Of a stretch of DNA of 61,000 nucleotides, positions 43,841-58,842 are shown in pieces. Position numbers and translations under genes: made by a program. The notes under the pieces are model-generated. The model was not told the DNA's origin. It made no database searches and saw only the letters and a list, made by a program, of their open reading frames with translations. The stretch's first letter is position 1; the number at the start of each line of letters is the position of its first letter. The DNA is from Chrysomallon squamiferum (taxonomy: Eukaryota; Mollusca; Gastropoda; Neomphalida; Peltospiridae), in contig CM022672.1 in NCBI GenBank assembly GCA_012295275.1, positions 35,069,576-35,130,575 on the forward strand, given 5' to 3'.

Positions 43841-46800
43841 GAAACAAATAATAAAATAATAATAAATATAAACATGTTCAATAGATATTTATAATTAATT
43901 ATTAATGGAATGCTGTAGCAATTTAAAAATATAACTTTCTCTACTTACATTCCATTTCTTTGTTCTAGGCAGATGATTCTATATCAGATAGCATATTTAA
44001 TAGTATTGTTTCACGTTTTGCTATTATTCTTTATGAATAATGGAAAAATATTAAATTCAACCTATATGGGGTCATGGAAAAGACAACATTTCTAAGTATA
44101 GCAAATGTGGTTAAATTTTGCCCTGGAACGAATTTAATTTCCAAGTGTTAGCAACAAAATATTTATTAATAGGACCCTGAAAGGTAACATTTTTTGTAAT
44201 TTTAATTTTTTTAAACTTTTTTTGTTATTATTGACACAAGATTACCTTGTATTACAAAAAAACAAACAAAAAACACCCCCCAAAACAACAAGAACAACAC
44301 GTATACAACAACAACAACAACAACAATAATAATAATAAATTGACAACATATATTTCCCTTACCCAGTTTCATAACATATCAGAAAAACAAAAAGTGATTT
44401 GCAACGTAGAAACTCATAAGAGGAACATTTTATTAAGTTTTAATGAGATTCCAAAAGTGCAACAAAAAACAAAAAAAGATCTACGAAAACATTTTAAATG
44501 ACAAAGTTTTATGAAAGATTCTCCTGACTCTGCATTGCTCTAGCATTGTGAGAAAATAATTCTTGATCTCTGTACTAAACAACTGAAATGTCATCTGCTG
44601 CATTTTATCCACAGTCATAACACAGACTTTGTGCTACACGTTTACACACTTCCAGTACGTTTTCTCTGCATTGTTTTGGTTTACGCAGAACTGTGCTTAT
44701 GTGGTACAAATTCTTTCATCTTGTAATGTGTCAATAAGACTATTTGAAGTTCTCATTTTAAATAGTAAATACGTTTAATGCAAAATCTTATACAGATTAA
44801 GCAGCAAAGAAGAATAAACATAGTCTAATATTAGTTAAGTGATTAAAAATATACTAAATTAAATTAAATTAAATTAAGAAAGAATCCACAGGCACCATCT
44901 CAGTTTTACTATTCACAGTTACCAAACCACACTATTGTTGAAGAAACATGTGAACGAGTGTGAATTTAATGTCTTCAAGAATTTGTATAGTGTTATATAC
45001 CAATATGACATCAAATGAAATTTAATTTTCTACTATGAAACCAGTCTACATTTCATGTACATTGTAATCCTGAACAATGTGACATATGAGATCATACATA
45101 AGTCGTATAGAATGTTCTCCTGCTATGAAGCAAAACCTTCACTCATAGAAAAAGTACTGATTTTGCGATTTCCTCCTTTTCTAAATTTTCCACCTTAAAA
45201 TGTACTTAATTCTGAAGTATTAGCCGATAGCATGCACCATTTCTTACTTTGTTTAATGATTTTGTCATTATCTGTTGTGGTCAATTACACAGAGACTCAA
45301 TGTTGCTTATGACTGAAACGAAATAAGATATTTGAAAGTTATGATTTACATTTTGCTATCTTTTTTTCTCTTCATTTAGCTAAATAAGAAAGTAGTAATA
45401 ATTTTATCAGATTTTTTCAGTATCGATACATGTAGCGTGTAGTGTCATGGTACTGCTCTGTGTGCTGAGTGACTTCAGTTTGATTCTTTCCTTGATGCTT
45501 TCTTTGCCGGGAGAAACAACAAAAGAGAATCTCTAGCAAACATTAGAACGAAGTGAATTACTGTTGTTCACTCATTCCTTACATCGACCACTGCTGCAGT
45601 GTGTAACTTCTAATTAGTCAACTCATTCTGAAAAAGTTTGGGATGCATTTCCCGGCACAGATAGCAAACCCAAAGAAATGGCTGTTCAGCACTTCAGGGT
45701 TTTTCTGGCTGTGTAGAAGGACCTGGCTTGATACCTTCACATGAAACAATAGTATCACAAACGACAGCTCGCTGTTATCACTACAGTCCTGGTTTTCATG
45801 TTGGACAATAACAATTGCTGGAATCCCAAAATCAGAGACAGGTGATTTGTTACTTGTTTGCAGAACAGCAACTTTCTGTCCACACAGCGTCACAGTAGGA
45901 CAGCAGAAGTTGACCCAACAAGCACGTAAATATTTCTTTTAAAATGAATTACTCACAGTCAAAACTACTAACAGCATCAAAAAGTGCATGACATATAGCG
46001 TCATGTATAACGAGATCCACCTTGTTTGCAGTTTCGAACAAACGATGAGGAGCAAGCAACTGGAGTTGTGGAAATGACCATCAGTCTGCTCCTAGGTCAG
46101 TTCACATTTGAAAAGCCAGAAAGCAATAGTCATGTACCCATAACAGCTGGACTACTGAATACCACATGAATCTCGCTGGCATTAGGTGGGTTTGTGAATG
46201 GGTAGACTGAACTGAAATAAAATAGTATTCTTCTTGGGGAAATATTGTAATCCAGAGATCCTTTCCTGGGCTTGCTGTAATGATGAGTGGTTCTGTTGAT
46301 GTTCTGTCTGTTGAAACCTTAGATTCATGTGCATCAAACCTCGTATTTAATTGTGGAATTACATTTTCCATGCTCATATCTTTAATTGTAAGATTAGCAT
46401 TACATTTTGGTAGGTTAAAAACTTGATTTTGAAGGCAATCTCTCTCTTCAATTAAAAAATAGTTCTAAACACGTGTGTACAAATTTTCACACTGGAAAAA
46501 ACATTCTCAGAATCTAAGGACCTTGTGATAATTCCATTCAGTGCTTTGAAGTTGCCTACATTTCACTGAAATACAAGTATAAGAAAAACGAATAAACTGT
46601 TTCTCAGTCATAGGTTATAATATGTGTTACCACTTTGAAAATACCCTCCTTCAGGCGATCATAAGTGTCTGAAAAAATAATGAAGTCATCCCGGAAAATC
46701 ACTGCAAATCACTTGCTTTTATGGAAATTTAGAAGACATTTCTTAAGTACACTGAAATGTCACATAAAATAACAATACTCTGAAATAGTTTTGTTGTCGT

Positions 46801-48812
46801 GTTTGTTTTGAATCAATATCATTTACATAAAAAGATTTTTTTGTGTACTTTTTAATACTTATTTAATTTCATTAATCTTATACATTATTACTCCAAACAA
46901 ACATACAAACATTATCAAATAATGTAACTACCGTTTCTCGATCTGCCTTTTTTTTTGCAATTAAAATATCATTTCCTTTTACAAACTGGACATCACAAAA
47001 ATTCATCATATTTCTCTGGCATCTGACATCCCAGACTTGTTGATATAAATTAAGCAATGAATAGCGAAGAAAAATAAATATTAGTTTTAAGCTTTTACAG
47101 TACATCTGTTATCTCCACTAATATAAATACTATTCTGAGTCCAGTATGTTATAAGATACAGCCGTTTCATTCAGTTTAGCAGTTCACGTTAAATAGAAAC
47201 AGAAGAAACAAAACATTCTAAATTATACGTTGCTATTATGAAAACGATTATGATTTAACATAATAAATAATATTAGCATTACAGTAACTTACCGTAAAAT
47301 TCAGCAATAGAAACACCTCGTTAACTAAAATCCTGGATCTTTTCAGTATATTAGTTTTGCTCTGCCAACAACTGGCTGATATCTTTTGCATTAATACATG
47401 CGTGTGTGTGCGTATGTGTGTGAGTGTGTGTAAAATATTATCTGTACAATACAAAAAAAAATATATTATTAACAGCGCATCGCGAACTCAATGAAACTTT
47501 CTCATAAAATATGATTTATTACTTTCAGAGCAATGAAAACGATCTCACATTTAACACACAACACACATGTATATATAATACTTAATATATACAGGAGGTT
47601 TTATATATATATACGTGTGTATATATATGTATATTATTTTGTATAAATATATTCATGTAAAGAATACAATTCACAGAACAACCAGACAATTTCACTTTAT
47701 TTAATTGCAAATAAAATAAACTTACTAATAGTTAATGCATTTGAGGAAATTTCTTTTTCTAAGGACCAAAATGGAAATATATTTTCAATTTATTTTGGTA
47801 TCTTAGTTTTTAAATGTTATCACGGTTTCTATATAAATTTTACATTATTAAAAATATTGTTTTTTCTGTTTATTTATTTATAATAAAATTTAACACATTT
47901 AAAAACAACAACAACAACAAAAAACCCAATAAATGACACACACTGGAAAATGCATTTGGAAAATACAATGTAAAACAACGGAATATAAACATTAATATAA
48001 ACAAAATATTAATAATAATAATAATAAAATCTTTATTAATTCATAACTAATAATTATAATAAGTTAATAAGCTGTCTTTAAATATCAAGATAAATAAATA
48101 AATAAAAAATATATTTCTTTTCGACCATCGATAAAATTCTTTTACGAAGCATAGGGGATTATCAACTCAGAAAGGAATTTTTAAATATTAAAGTTCATTA
48201 GTGGCCAAGTTATGGCGACTTTCATATATATGGATAGACAGTTAGAAATATATATATAAACATCCCGTACAGATAGTTACCAAATTTGAAAAGCTTTAGT
48301 TAAAAATGTATTTTGACTGTACGGTTCGTTCGCTTGTGATAAACAAGCTGAGCAGATTAAATAATACACAGTGATCAAACTTTAAGTTAAAACCAGACCT
48401 AACCACACTGAACAAAGGTCTCACCTTTTCAGTACATAGATCTGATCATCTTATCTTAATTAGCAATCATAACTATGCTTAGTACTAAACTATATTCAGA
48501 ATTTTTTTCATTACAATTTTAATTGCATGTTTGAGTTTTTTAACATCTTCTTCATGACATTAACGAATATCATTTAGAAGCTAATGTTTACTAATCAGTG
48601 GTCCCTCTATGAAATTACATGTATGTATCTATGTATGTATGTATGTATGTATATGTATGTATATGTATGTATGTATGTATGTATGTATGAATGTATGTTA
48701 CATGATTGTAATAAATTTGGACTATATATAACGCTGACATATAAAGAAAATAATAATAATATAGAATAAACACTGATTTTTTTCGACTTTATTATTATTA
48801 TTTTTTATTATT

Positions 48813-48850
<38 letters not shown>
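43841..48850. repeat. Duplicon A2
   Basis: Near-identical copy of 1-5165. Candidate exons are those described for A1: hydrophobic exon 45957-46004, half-Ig segment 46102-46445 (Ile-to-Val near the start) and the broken cysteine segment 45618-45893. It lacks about 220 bp present in A1 (near 47080). Its (ATGT)n tract is longer (48610-48700). The rest is AT-rich with nothing recognisable. Confidence 0.85.

Positions 48851-48852
<2 letters not shown>
48789..48852 (+). repeat. (ATT)n/(ATC)n array at the A2-B4 junction
   Basis: Counterpart of 5101-5157, with more ATC units. Confidence 0.9.
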
Positions 48853-48965
48853 ATTTTTTGTCCTGCTTTGTTCTAATCTTTTTTCGTAACTGGGGAATTT
48901 AGCAAACAACTGTCATTTCAAATGAAATAACTGAATAATAAAAGGTAGAAGTACATTTCCACCTC

Positions 48966-49096
<131 letters not shown>

Positions 49097-50055
49097 ACTT
49101 ATTATTGAAATAACAAAAGTAAGCATAAGCAAATAAGAACCTTTTAATAACGTTTTCAAAACGATTACAAAGCAGTAAAATGTTAACTAAAAAAATTAAG
49201 TTCAAAGACAGAAAACAGTCGATTAAAATAACAGGAACATTTTCAAGAAGTATGTAGCATTATAGTTGAAATGAATTATCATTAAAATGTGTAATATCGC
49301 AGCTGAAATGTGAAGCTATTTAAATCTGGAACATTAAGAATTACATTAACAATGAATTTCAGTAATTATATCAATAACTAAACACGTTAAAACACTAATA
49401 ATTAATAAAAGTTGTAAAACATATTTAATCTCAATTGTCCATGCTAGAAAACGTTTCTTAACTTAAAAGTTTTTTCTTTAAAAAGACTTCTTATCTGAGA
49501 TTCTGTGAAGTGTACTGAAAACTTACCAGCATCCTAACATACCAGTTACTTCTGATTTATCATTCTAACAAGTATTTTACAGATATATACTAATTCACCT
49601 TTTGCTTACAAGCGACAAACAGAACATTAATAATTATTACGTTAACTAATAATTATAATATGAATAAAAATCTTTCTATTACTGCCAGAAAAATTACCTT
49701 CTATCCAATTTAAAAAAAAATAACTTTCACAAAATATTATCACATTGGAATCTGATACTAAAGAAAATAAATATTTACTTAATAATCAAATTCTAGAAAG
49801 CTATATATAAACAACATTTCATTATAAGAGATATACAATTAGTTTAACAAAAAGCGAAATATACTACTACTACTACTAACAATAATAATAATATTAATAT
49901 TATTATTATTATAATCATTATTATTTATTATTTATTATTATTATTATTATAATGAGTAAAAAAAAGAAACAAAGAATAAAACAAGAATATAATTTAGTCT
50001 GGTGTCAGTAAAAGATACATCTCAGCATGTATCTCTCTGTGAGGAGTCTGTTGAT

Positions 50056-53000
50056 CTACAGCAAACCAGTGAGGGCAGAAGTGATGATTAACCTGAAGAA
50101 ATTTTTTAAAAATATGAAACAAAATAGTAAACAAAGAATTATAAAGATAATACAGAAGCATAGAAAGAGCCATGATCGACACAAAACAAAAATATAAATG
50201 ATAAAGATATAAAGATAAAACACGTAGATCCATTGCAATAAATACGCTGATATAAGCACATATGTACATACAGATACTACATACATTCTTACACAAATAT
50301 CAAGAAAGAAGACAGTCATAGAGAGTAGCAGAAACACACAGGTATACCTAATAAAATATTAGACATGGGTACAGATGGATAGATAGAGAAAGATACACTG
50401 AGAAGAAAGCTGATAAAATTAATATTACAAAAAATCACTAATAAAAGAGACCAGTTACAAGATGACTTACGTGATTATTAGAGAAAACATTGAAGAAAAT
50501 GTGCAATCACTTCCGCTGGTTCTACCTAATATATATGGAATGCATGATGTTTAGTTACAAATAAAATTATGACATAAAAAACAAAAAAAGAACAAATAAC
50601 AAAAAATAGAAAATTGCACCATACAGGAAGTGAAAAATATATATCTGCTAAACAAGCTACAAATAAAAACACCCTCTGCGTTATTTAACTGAATGGTAAT
50701 ACTGCTTTAATCTGTTTTCTAGTTTGTTCAGTGAAAGTGCATCTGAGAAAAATACCAGCTTTACTTCATAAAGAAGTCACACATCAAAAATGAAAAGATT
50801 ATTTTTGCAGAAATCTTCATAAGCTGATAAGAAAAAGGAACAAAATTATATTTATGGTTTAAAATGTGTAAATGAGAGAGATAAAATGAACTTTGAATAG
50901 AGATAAAAATGTACATGAAAAGATAAAAGAATCAGTTTGTTAAATTTTACGAATGTTGATTACAGCAAATTGTCAGTATTTGTTTTCAAAACGATTAGTT
51001 TTCTTTTACATTTCTCTTCTCTTTTTCTTCTTCTTCTTCTTCTTTAAATAACTAAATAAATCAACCAAAAGGATCTAATTTTCATAGTTCAGAAACACGT
51101 TTCAGTAAATAAGATAATAAGTTAAAAAGGAAACTGACTTTGTCGAAAATAGTACCTTTCATAGAATTAAAATGAATGCTTTATTTTTTGTTTATCATTT
51201 GTTTTCGCCAATCCCGAATAGATTAATTATTTGTTTTGCTTTCAAGGCATTTGACTTCAAAATCAGAATATGACTAGCAGCAATAGCTTTTGACTCTGCT
51301 TAATCAAAATCTTTATCATAAAACTTTGTGAAACTTGCAAAACTAAGAAAACATTCGTTTCATTACCATTACCTTCACTATGTTTGCTTTATGGGAGAGA
51401 AACCTTCTTCAACAGACACGTGATACAAGAACGACCCAACGTAGAACGAGTAATCAGAGCTTCTCGAATATTCTGACCTGACCCTTAGATTCATACATCT
51501 AAGTGTCCACATTCTGATACACAGAACTTGATGCTGAAATTCCTTAAACCGAGGTATTATCTGGCTACCCAAAACTATTTCTTTAAAATTCGTTAAAGCT
51601 GGGAAAAATCACACCAGCATCAGAATCTTCGACAGGTTTCGGTTTATGAAATGTATAAAGAGTCACTTAAGTTTTCTCCTACACTGATCCTGATCACTGG
51701 TTATTAGTATTGGATCTAGGCAAGCCATGTTTCTAGACCTTACGAGACCTTTCTAAAAATTGGCAACAAATTCTAAAAAAAAAAAAATCACTAAAGCCAA
51801 TCACAGTAACAAAAGCCTCCCTCTGGGCAGGCGCTCTAGAAATAGAAGGTAACCTCGTGAAAGCACATCATCAACATTCTAACCAGTTTGCTTGGCACAG
51901 TCCGGAACACACCAGAAATAACATGCAGGCCACAAATACCTATTTTGAGAAGCCGAGAATCATACTGAATTCAATACGTTCAGAAAATATAGAGCATGTT
52001 TCACTCACCTTTCATATGTTATCAGCGTTTTCCGTGAACAGATAACGTGGACACATCAACGCTTTTCAATAAGAATGAAAATCCACGTAGAAATATCTTA
52101 AAATTCTGGCTTTCAGTCGAGACCACTTCAAAATATCATTAACCTGTAGTTTGCTTGGTCGACAGAATTGGAAACAGAACACACACCCAACTCTGAACTA
52201 GTATGAATGGAGATAACGCGAGGATTCTCAAAGATGCTACAAAATAAGTCATGTTCTGTAGCATGGGTGAGAATAAAATGCAACTGGGATGCAAGTCGCA
52301 AGAGGTCTTTTCACGAAATAGTTACTGGTTTTTGTACGAGTTACCTGTTCGTGGAAATTGAAAAACATAGAACTTTGCCAGATGTGGGGCTGTTTTAGAT
52401 AAATCTATTTTCGTCATTGGTAGTTAATATTGAAAGAAATGTATAACACTTTTAGATATTTAAGAAGAAGAAAAAAGTTAGTTAAGAAGAAGAACATTTT
52501 ATTTCAATGTGAAAAACTGTCAATACAGTTGCAGTTTGTCATTTCAGATAAATCTGAAGTCAAGCTATTATGTGTTCCACAACTCTTTAATTAGAACACA
52601 TCTACAACCTTGATAATCGTAAAATACTTGATAGAAGCTATCTGTCTATATATCTATCTGTCTATCTATGTATGTAGCTATATATTTATCAGTCTATATA
52701 TCTCTCTGTCTGGCTATTTGACAGTCCGAGGCCACTAATTTAAATGAAATTAGCCTTTTAAAACTCAAACCATTGGAATGGTCAAGGTATTGTTTCGCCT
52801 GGTAATTACAGAACAATGGGTCGTTGATTAAGAAGACTGAAATTAACTAACTACTGATCATCTGTCTAAGGATTTTTACATAACTGCAGACAGCCTCCAA
52901 AGAATTGTTGTAGGAAACTGCTAAAGTTCAGTATTTGGTGCGTTTTTGCTTACAAATGAGTGTATTTTTAATAATAGGTCATTTCGTGAAAGATAAAAAA

Positions 53001-53827
53001 ATAAAATAAAAAAAATACATTTTATTTCAGTTTGCTTAAGATCTTAATTTTAAATTGAAAATAATTCAGATATATTTATATTTACATACTTAACTCTGCT
53101 TTGTAACATGTAGTTTCACCAAGTCCAGGCTGTGGTCCATCAGTGCATGTCCAGTTTCCAACATCTACTTCAGGATTGAATAACTCTATTGTAACTGTGA
53201 CATCTCTTGTACTTTGGTCAATGGTAGCACTATAACCACTGAAATGTCGATTTGGAAAACAAACAGTGTGATCAACATTACATGATACCACCTGATCATC
53301 ATTTCCACGAAACATTTGAATACCATTTTGCACACCTTCCTTCACTCTGCAAATGACTTTTGAATTCTTTCCAGTATAAGCTCCTGTTGAACAATCTATG
53401 TATGTCTTAGTTATACCACCTGAAAAACGTACAACTCGTTCAACCTACATCAAATAATTAGATTAATTGAGGATTATCAAAATGGCGGGTCAGGAGAATT
53501 ACAGATATAGTGGATTAAAAGTATTAAATGAACCAAGGCACTGCGTCTCTTTTCGGTAATTGTTCACTAATATTATATTCGGGGTCAGCCTATAATAAAG
53601 AGAAATCGCTGATATGGACAAATCCCTTCTGGAAAAATGCATTACATACATGATCTTACTTTCTATAAGGGTCAAAACAAAACTATGTCTTTAGGTGTGA
53701 TTCTGAACTGAATATTAATAAAGAGCATCTGTATTATGAGATGGTCAAATAAAGGAACTTTATTTTTAAGATATCTATTTAGAACTGTCAGCTGGCATTC
53801 ATATACGGCACGTTGTAAAAAAAAATA

Positions 53828-53870
<43 letters not shown>

Positions 53871-54450
53871 ATAAATATATATATATATATATATATAGAT
53901 ATATATATATATAATTTACAGTTTTCAGTGGCTTAATAAAGGCAATTAAACCAAAAATTATCAATTGTTTTTACCTGCTGACCAAGTAACATTAGAAATG
54001 TCAGGAATTCCTTACTGTCAAATGTTTGTAAACAATTCAACAATGATTGCATAATAGAATTTATTTCAAGACATGAAATACATTCGAAAATAATAGACAG
54101 AATATAAGTCTGGTACAGATTTCTGTGACAAATGGTAGAAAAGTATATACCTTTTTCCGTTGAAGCTAATGATAGATACGTCTTAGACATTTTCAGTAAA
54201 AAATCTCGATATTATCTTAAGAGCATAAAACGTGTCATTATATGGTATAAAAGATTGAGATGAATGTGAATTTTGTTATATGTTTAGAGAAGATTGAATG
54301 CACATTTCTTTGGATATGTAATCGTTATGGAACAATGTTCTAAAATGGATATGTTTTGGAAGAAAAGTGAGACTACAAAGAAATGCATAAACAAAAACTT
54401 TAGAAAACACAAATGTTTTTGAAAAAAAATATAATTAATAAATAAACAAA

Positions 54451-54482
<32 letters not shown>

Positions 54483-54802
54483 ATTGGCAGATTGATATTG
54501 TTAATTGCCAAGCTGTACAAATACAAATAAAAATTCCAAAATGTTCAGAACATCTATAATAATACATCCATACATAAATACATACATACATATGCACATA
54601 TATATATATATTTCTAAAAAAGTACTATAATGTAACATTAATACACAGAAACTGTATTTAATTTATCAGAAACCATTTTTATTTTTCTGCATTGCATAAG
54701 CATAATTTCTGATATTGACTGTGGAATCTAATTGCTATTCATACCTTTCACAGAATCACTGCCAATCAAGACAAAGAGCAACACCACTTCAAAGATCATT
54801 AT
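50056..54802 (-). CDS. GPI-type single-Ig surface protein, copy B4
   Basis: Exons 54799-54745 (MIFEVVLLFVLIGSDSVK), 53419-53090 (Ig, 330 nt), 50525-50471 (hinge, SRTSGSD) and 50092-50056 (LIITSALTGLL, stop). All splice sites and phases match B1 and B2 and no frame break is seen. The Ig loop after the third cysteine reads NVDHTVCFPNRHFSG, different from both other copies. The candidate non-coding first exon of B1/B2 is absent because the unit is truncated at 56585, so this copy may lack its native promoter or use another. The hAT remnant is in the same intron. Confidence 0.58.
51190..52390 (-). mobile_element. Decayed hAT-like transposase (B4)
   Basis: Same element, more eroded: the region of SIFSEP to SVKWSF is largely deleted near 51960-51975. 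The C-terminal piece YHVSVEEGFSPIKQT is best kept here and resembles the VERGFS motif of the hAT dimerisation domain. Confidence 0.6.
53090..53419 (-). CDS. Ig-like domain exon (B4)
   Basis: 330 nt, phase 1 to 1, open, same six cysteines. F strand DVGNWTCTDG and end ETTCYKAEL are conserved; HTVCFPNRHFSG and TIDQSTRDVT are private to this copy. Confidence 0.8.
53822..53912 (+). repeat. (TA)n microsatellite
   Basis: Long AT dinucleotide tract in the intron between signal-peptide and Ig exons, much expanded relative to B1 (10790-10806). Confidence 0.95.
54745..54802 (-). CDS. Signal-peptide exon (B4)
   Basis: ATG at 54799, phase-1 donor GTATGA; Asn-Asn of B1 is Ser-Asp here. Confidence 0.78.
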
Positions 54803-56585
54803 CTGTAAAATAATTTAAAAATTACTAATTTATTTTTTAAAGATTAAATAAAATTATATATCTATATAAACAGAAGCAAATATGTACGTGTTTTGTTTTG
54901 TGAAAGAAATATTCTTAAACAGCAGGGACTACTGGTGTTGGTTTGCGTTGTGACTGTGACAGTGATTTCAGCAATCACCTGCGTGTTGTTAATATCAGTG
55001 GTGTCCATCATGTCGGTTTTAACCAGCTTTCACAAGTTTCACTAATTTAGACAAATTTAATAGCATACATTTTTTTCTTTTCATGACATCTTTAAATAAA
55101 AAAATTATGTTTTAGCGAGGTGCATCTTAATTTATTTCCTACGAAAGATTTAATCATTTTGCTAGACACAAAAGTGTAATTAACAATAATAGGCTATTCC
55201 AATTGTATTACTCTACTAAAAATTAATTATAACAGAATATACTGACAACTGACAGATAGACATCTCACAGAGTTAAGAATAAACGAAAACAAACTGAAAA
55301 TAAACGCCAAAGAACAATGCTGTTAAAGTGAAATTTCAAATAATTCCTAACTACTCGAACATAAAATTATATAAAATGTTGATTAAATGGATCTAAATAA
55401 GGTTTGCTGGAGTCACTTGACATTTGTTCAGGTGTATATGCATTTGACTTCATATATATACTGTCTTAAAATAAAAGTAGTTCAACTGCATTAATCTTAA
55501 ATGGGAAACATTTGTGTCTTAGTTGTAAACTCATAATGAACATCACGTTAAAGAACCCCAACAAATTAACCTGCTCCACTGTAAAGAAATAACAAATAAG
55601 AAAATGACAACAAATTACCTAGAATATATTAATAAATAATCTCTGAGGTTTAGCAATGATAGAATAGTAATGAAGTCCTGTATTTCCTTTAGTTTTCAAG
55701 ATAATGAAATGAAAATTTCTGAATAATTATATTCAGGAACCAGCTAGATAGAATATAATTTAGAATACTCAGGTCAGTAGTGTATAAAAAATGCAACAGT
55801 AACAACCAGTTGCATTGTAAATAAGGACATCGTTCAGTGACGTCATTTAGATGACGTAACATAGATTTGAGATAGACAATGTGGGTCGGCAAAAAAGTTT
55901 CTTCTTGCAAATCGTTAATAAATGGCAAACAAGAAGATAATGGCCTGTAAGCTCACAACATATATTATCTAAAATGCTATTATTGTCTTCTTATAAGTTC
56001 TACACAATTTTATGAAATTGTTAGATTTAATTGTTTCGGAATGAACAGATGTTTTCATTGATTTTCATTCGACATGACGACAGTATCTCAGTTTGCAAAT
56101 TTAAAACCAACCTTCGCAATTATAGAATTTAATGAAATTTCTGTTTGAAATGTTAGTGTAATAAATATATTTAATTTTGGAGGGAAACAATAAATTCATC
56201 TCTTTATTTTGATCGGTTGAACTTGTTGAAAATTTCATTCTGTAAGGAAACAATTGAATTTTTTTTTGTTTTTTTGTTTTAATGCTCGTTTTAGGCAGAC
56301 GATTAATATTTTAATAAGAAAACATCGGTAAATATTTGCGCCGAATCGACTAAAAATCTGCATTTCGGGGATAGTCCTTTGCACACTCGTTACACAACTA
56401 CTATCTGAAAAATTGACGTCACCCGAATTCTGCTTTCAAATACCTGTACATGACGATGTGTCAGATTATCTTTAGTACGCAAAATTGTTTAGAACTATTG
56501 CTGTGAAGTATTACGGGTCACTCTCCTTGGATGTTTGTTATGTGCTTCTTTGTTCTAAATATTAGAGAAAACAACACAAAATAGA

Positions 56586-56745
56586 TTTTTAAAACTTTTC
56601 TTCAGGTTAATCAACACTTCTGCCCTCACTGGTTTGCTGTAGATCAACACACTCCTCACATACAGATACATGCTGAGATGTATCTTTTACTGACACCAAT
56701 CTAAATTATATTCTTATTTTATTCTCGGATTCTTTTTTTTCTCAT

Positions 56746-56755
<10 letters not shown>
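56586..56755 (+). repeat. Inverted stray copy of the GPI terminal-exon region
   Basis: About 170 bp are the reverse complement of 58270-58435 (and of the same place in B1, B2, B4). It includes the acceptor (CTTTTCTTCAG) and the LINTSALTGLL frame, here on the plus strand. It joins B4 to the (AAT)n array that begins B5. Confidence 0.85.
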
Positions 56756-56780
<25 letters not shown>

Positions 56781-56829
56781 CTTAATAATAATGATAATAA
56801 TAATGATAATGATAATAATGATGATGATG

Positions 56830-56865
<36 letters not shown>

Positions 56866-56893
56866 GTAGTAGTGGTAGTAGTAATAATAATAT
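56747..56893 (+). repeat. (AAT)n compound array
   Basis: AAT, GAT and AGT units; equivalent of 36485-36632 and 28344-28419. Confidence 0.95.
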
Positions 56894-57046
56894 ATGAAAT
56901 AAAAATTGTATTAAATCTAATCAAAGCAATTTTGAATTTAGTTAAAATTAGAAATCTCTAGTGATACCTGTATCCATCTTACTTCTTAATTTTATGATTA
57001 TTTTCTTATTAATTATCCACCTCTATGATTTGGGTATTGTTTCGAC

Positions 57047-57149
<103 letters not shown>

Positions 57150-57931
57150 GCTTTTTTCTAATCTTTTTTTTTTCGTAACTGGGTAATTTAGAAAACAACT
57201 GTCATATCAACTGAAATAACTGAATAACAAAATACAGCAGTATATTTCCATCTCTCTCTCTCTAAACTTATTTTTAAAATAACAAAAGTAATTGTAAGCA
57301 AATAAGAACCTTTTAATAACGTTTTCAAAACGAATACAAAGAATTAAAATGTAAAAGACAAAAATTAAGATCAAACACAGAAAACAGTCGATTAAAATAA
57401 CAGGAACATTTTTAAGAAGTAGTAGCATTATATTTGATATGAATTATCATTAAAATGTGTACATGGACAGTGTATATTAAAACATTTCACCGTTAACAAA
57501 GATTTTCAACAATTTTATAATGTTACGGACATTTCAAAAGTTAAATGATTGAAAAAACATTTTCAAAACAGCATGTTCTATTAAGCATATTACCATTCAA
57601 ACTCACAAAACATTCAGTTAAAATAATTGAAAGAAAGAGAAAAAAGAGGTAATATCTTAGTTGAAATGTGAAGCTATTTAAATCTGGAACATTAAGAATT
57701 ACATTAACAATGAATTTCAGTAATTATAATCAATAACAAAACACGTTAAAACACTAATAATTAATAAAAGTCGTCAAGCATCTTTAATCTCAACTGTCCA
57801 TGCTAGAAAACGTTAATTAACTTAAAAGTTTTTTCTTTTCTGAGATGCTGTGAAATGTACTGAAAAATTACCAGCATTCTACTTCCGATTTATCATTCTA
57901 ACCAGTATTGTACAGATATATATTAATTCAC

Positions 57932-57984
57932 CTTTTGCATACCAGCGACAAACAGAACATTAATAATTATTACGTTAACTATTA
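57932..57984 (-). CDS. Candidate transmembrane exon (B5)
   Basis: Open phase-1 frame as in B1, ending VLFVAGMQK instead of VLFVACKQK; acceptor and donor kept. Confidence 0.35.
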
Positions 57985-58192
57985 CTGCCAGAAAAATTAC
58001 CTTCTTTTTGTAAATTTTTGTAATAATAACTTTCACAAAATATTATCACATTGGAATCTAATACTAAATAAAATATTTACTTAATAATTAAATCCTAGAA
58101 AGATATATATCTAAATCACATTTCATTACAAGAGAAATACTATAGGTCTAACAAAGGAAACGAAATTCTACTAATAACAATTATAATAATAC

Positions 58193-58193
<1 letters not shown>

Positions 58194-58281
<88 letters not shown>
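58194..58281 (+). repeat. (ATT)n microsatellite
   Basis: Array at the position where B3 is truncated. Confidence 0.95.
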
Positions 58282-58282
<1 letters not shown>

Positions 58283-58384
58283 ATGAGAAAAAAAGAACCA
58301 GAGAATAAAATAAGAATATAATTTAGATTGGTGTCAGTAATAGATACATCTCAGCATGCATCTCCCTGTGAGGGGTGTGTTGAT

Positions 58385-58842
58385 CTACAGCAAATGAATG
58401 ATGGTCGAAGTGATGATTAACCTGAAGAAAATTTTAAAAAATATTTAAAAAAATATTAAACAAAGAATTATAAAGATTATACAGAAGCATAGAAAGAGCC
58501 ATGATCGACACAAAACAAAAATATAAATGATAAAGAGATAAAGATAAAATACGTAGATCCATAGCATTATATACGCTGAAATAAGCACGTATGTATACAC
58601 AGATAGTACAAACATTCTTACACAAATACCACAAATACAGAATCGCAGAAACACACAGATATACCTAATTAAATATTAGACATAGGTACAGATGGATAGA
58701 TAGATCAAGATACACTGAGAAGAAAGCTGATAAAATTAATATTACAAAAAATCACTAATAAAAGAGACCAGTTACAAGATGACTTACGTGATTATTAGAG
58801 AAAACTTTGAAGAAAATGTGCAATCACTTCCGCTGGTTTTAC
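58385..58842 (-). CDS. GPI-tail exons of a gene running past the window (B5)
   Basis: Exon 58842-58788 (55 nt, SKTSGSD, CTFSSKFSLII) and terminal exon 58421-58385 (LIITSTIIHLL, stop). Met-to-Lys inside the hydrophobic stretch and a changed terminal exon make this the most divergent tail; it may be decaying. The partner Ig and signal-peptide exons are expected beyond 61000. Confidence 0.4.
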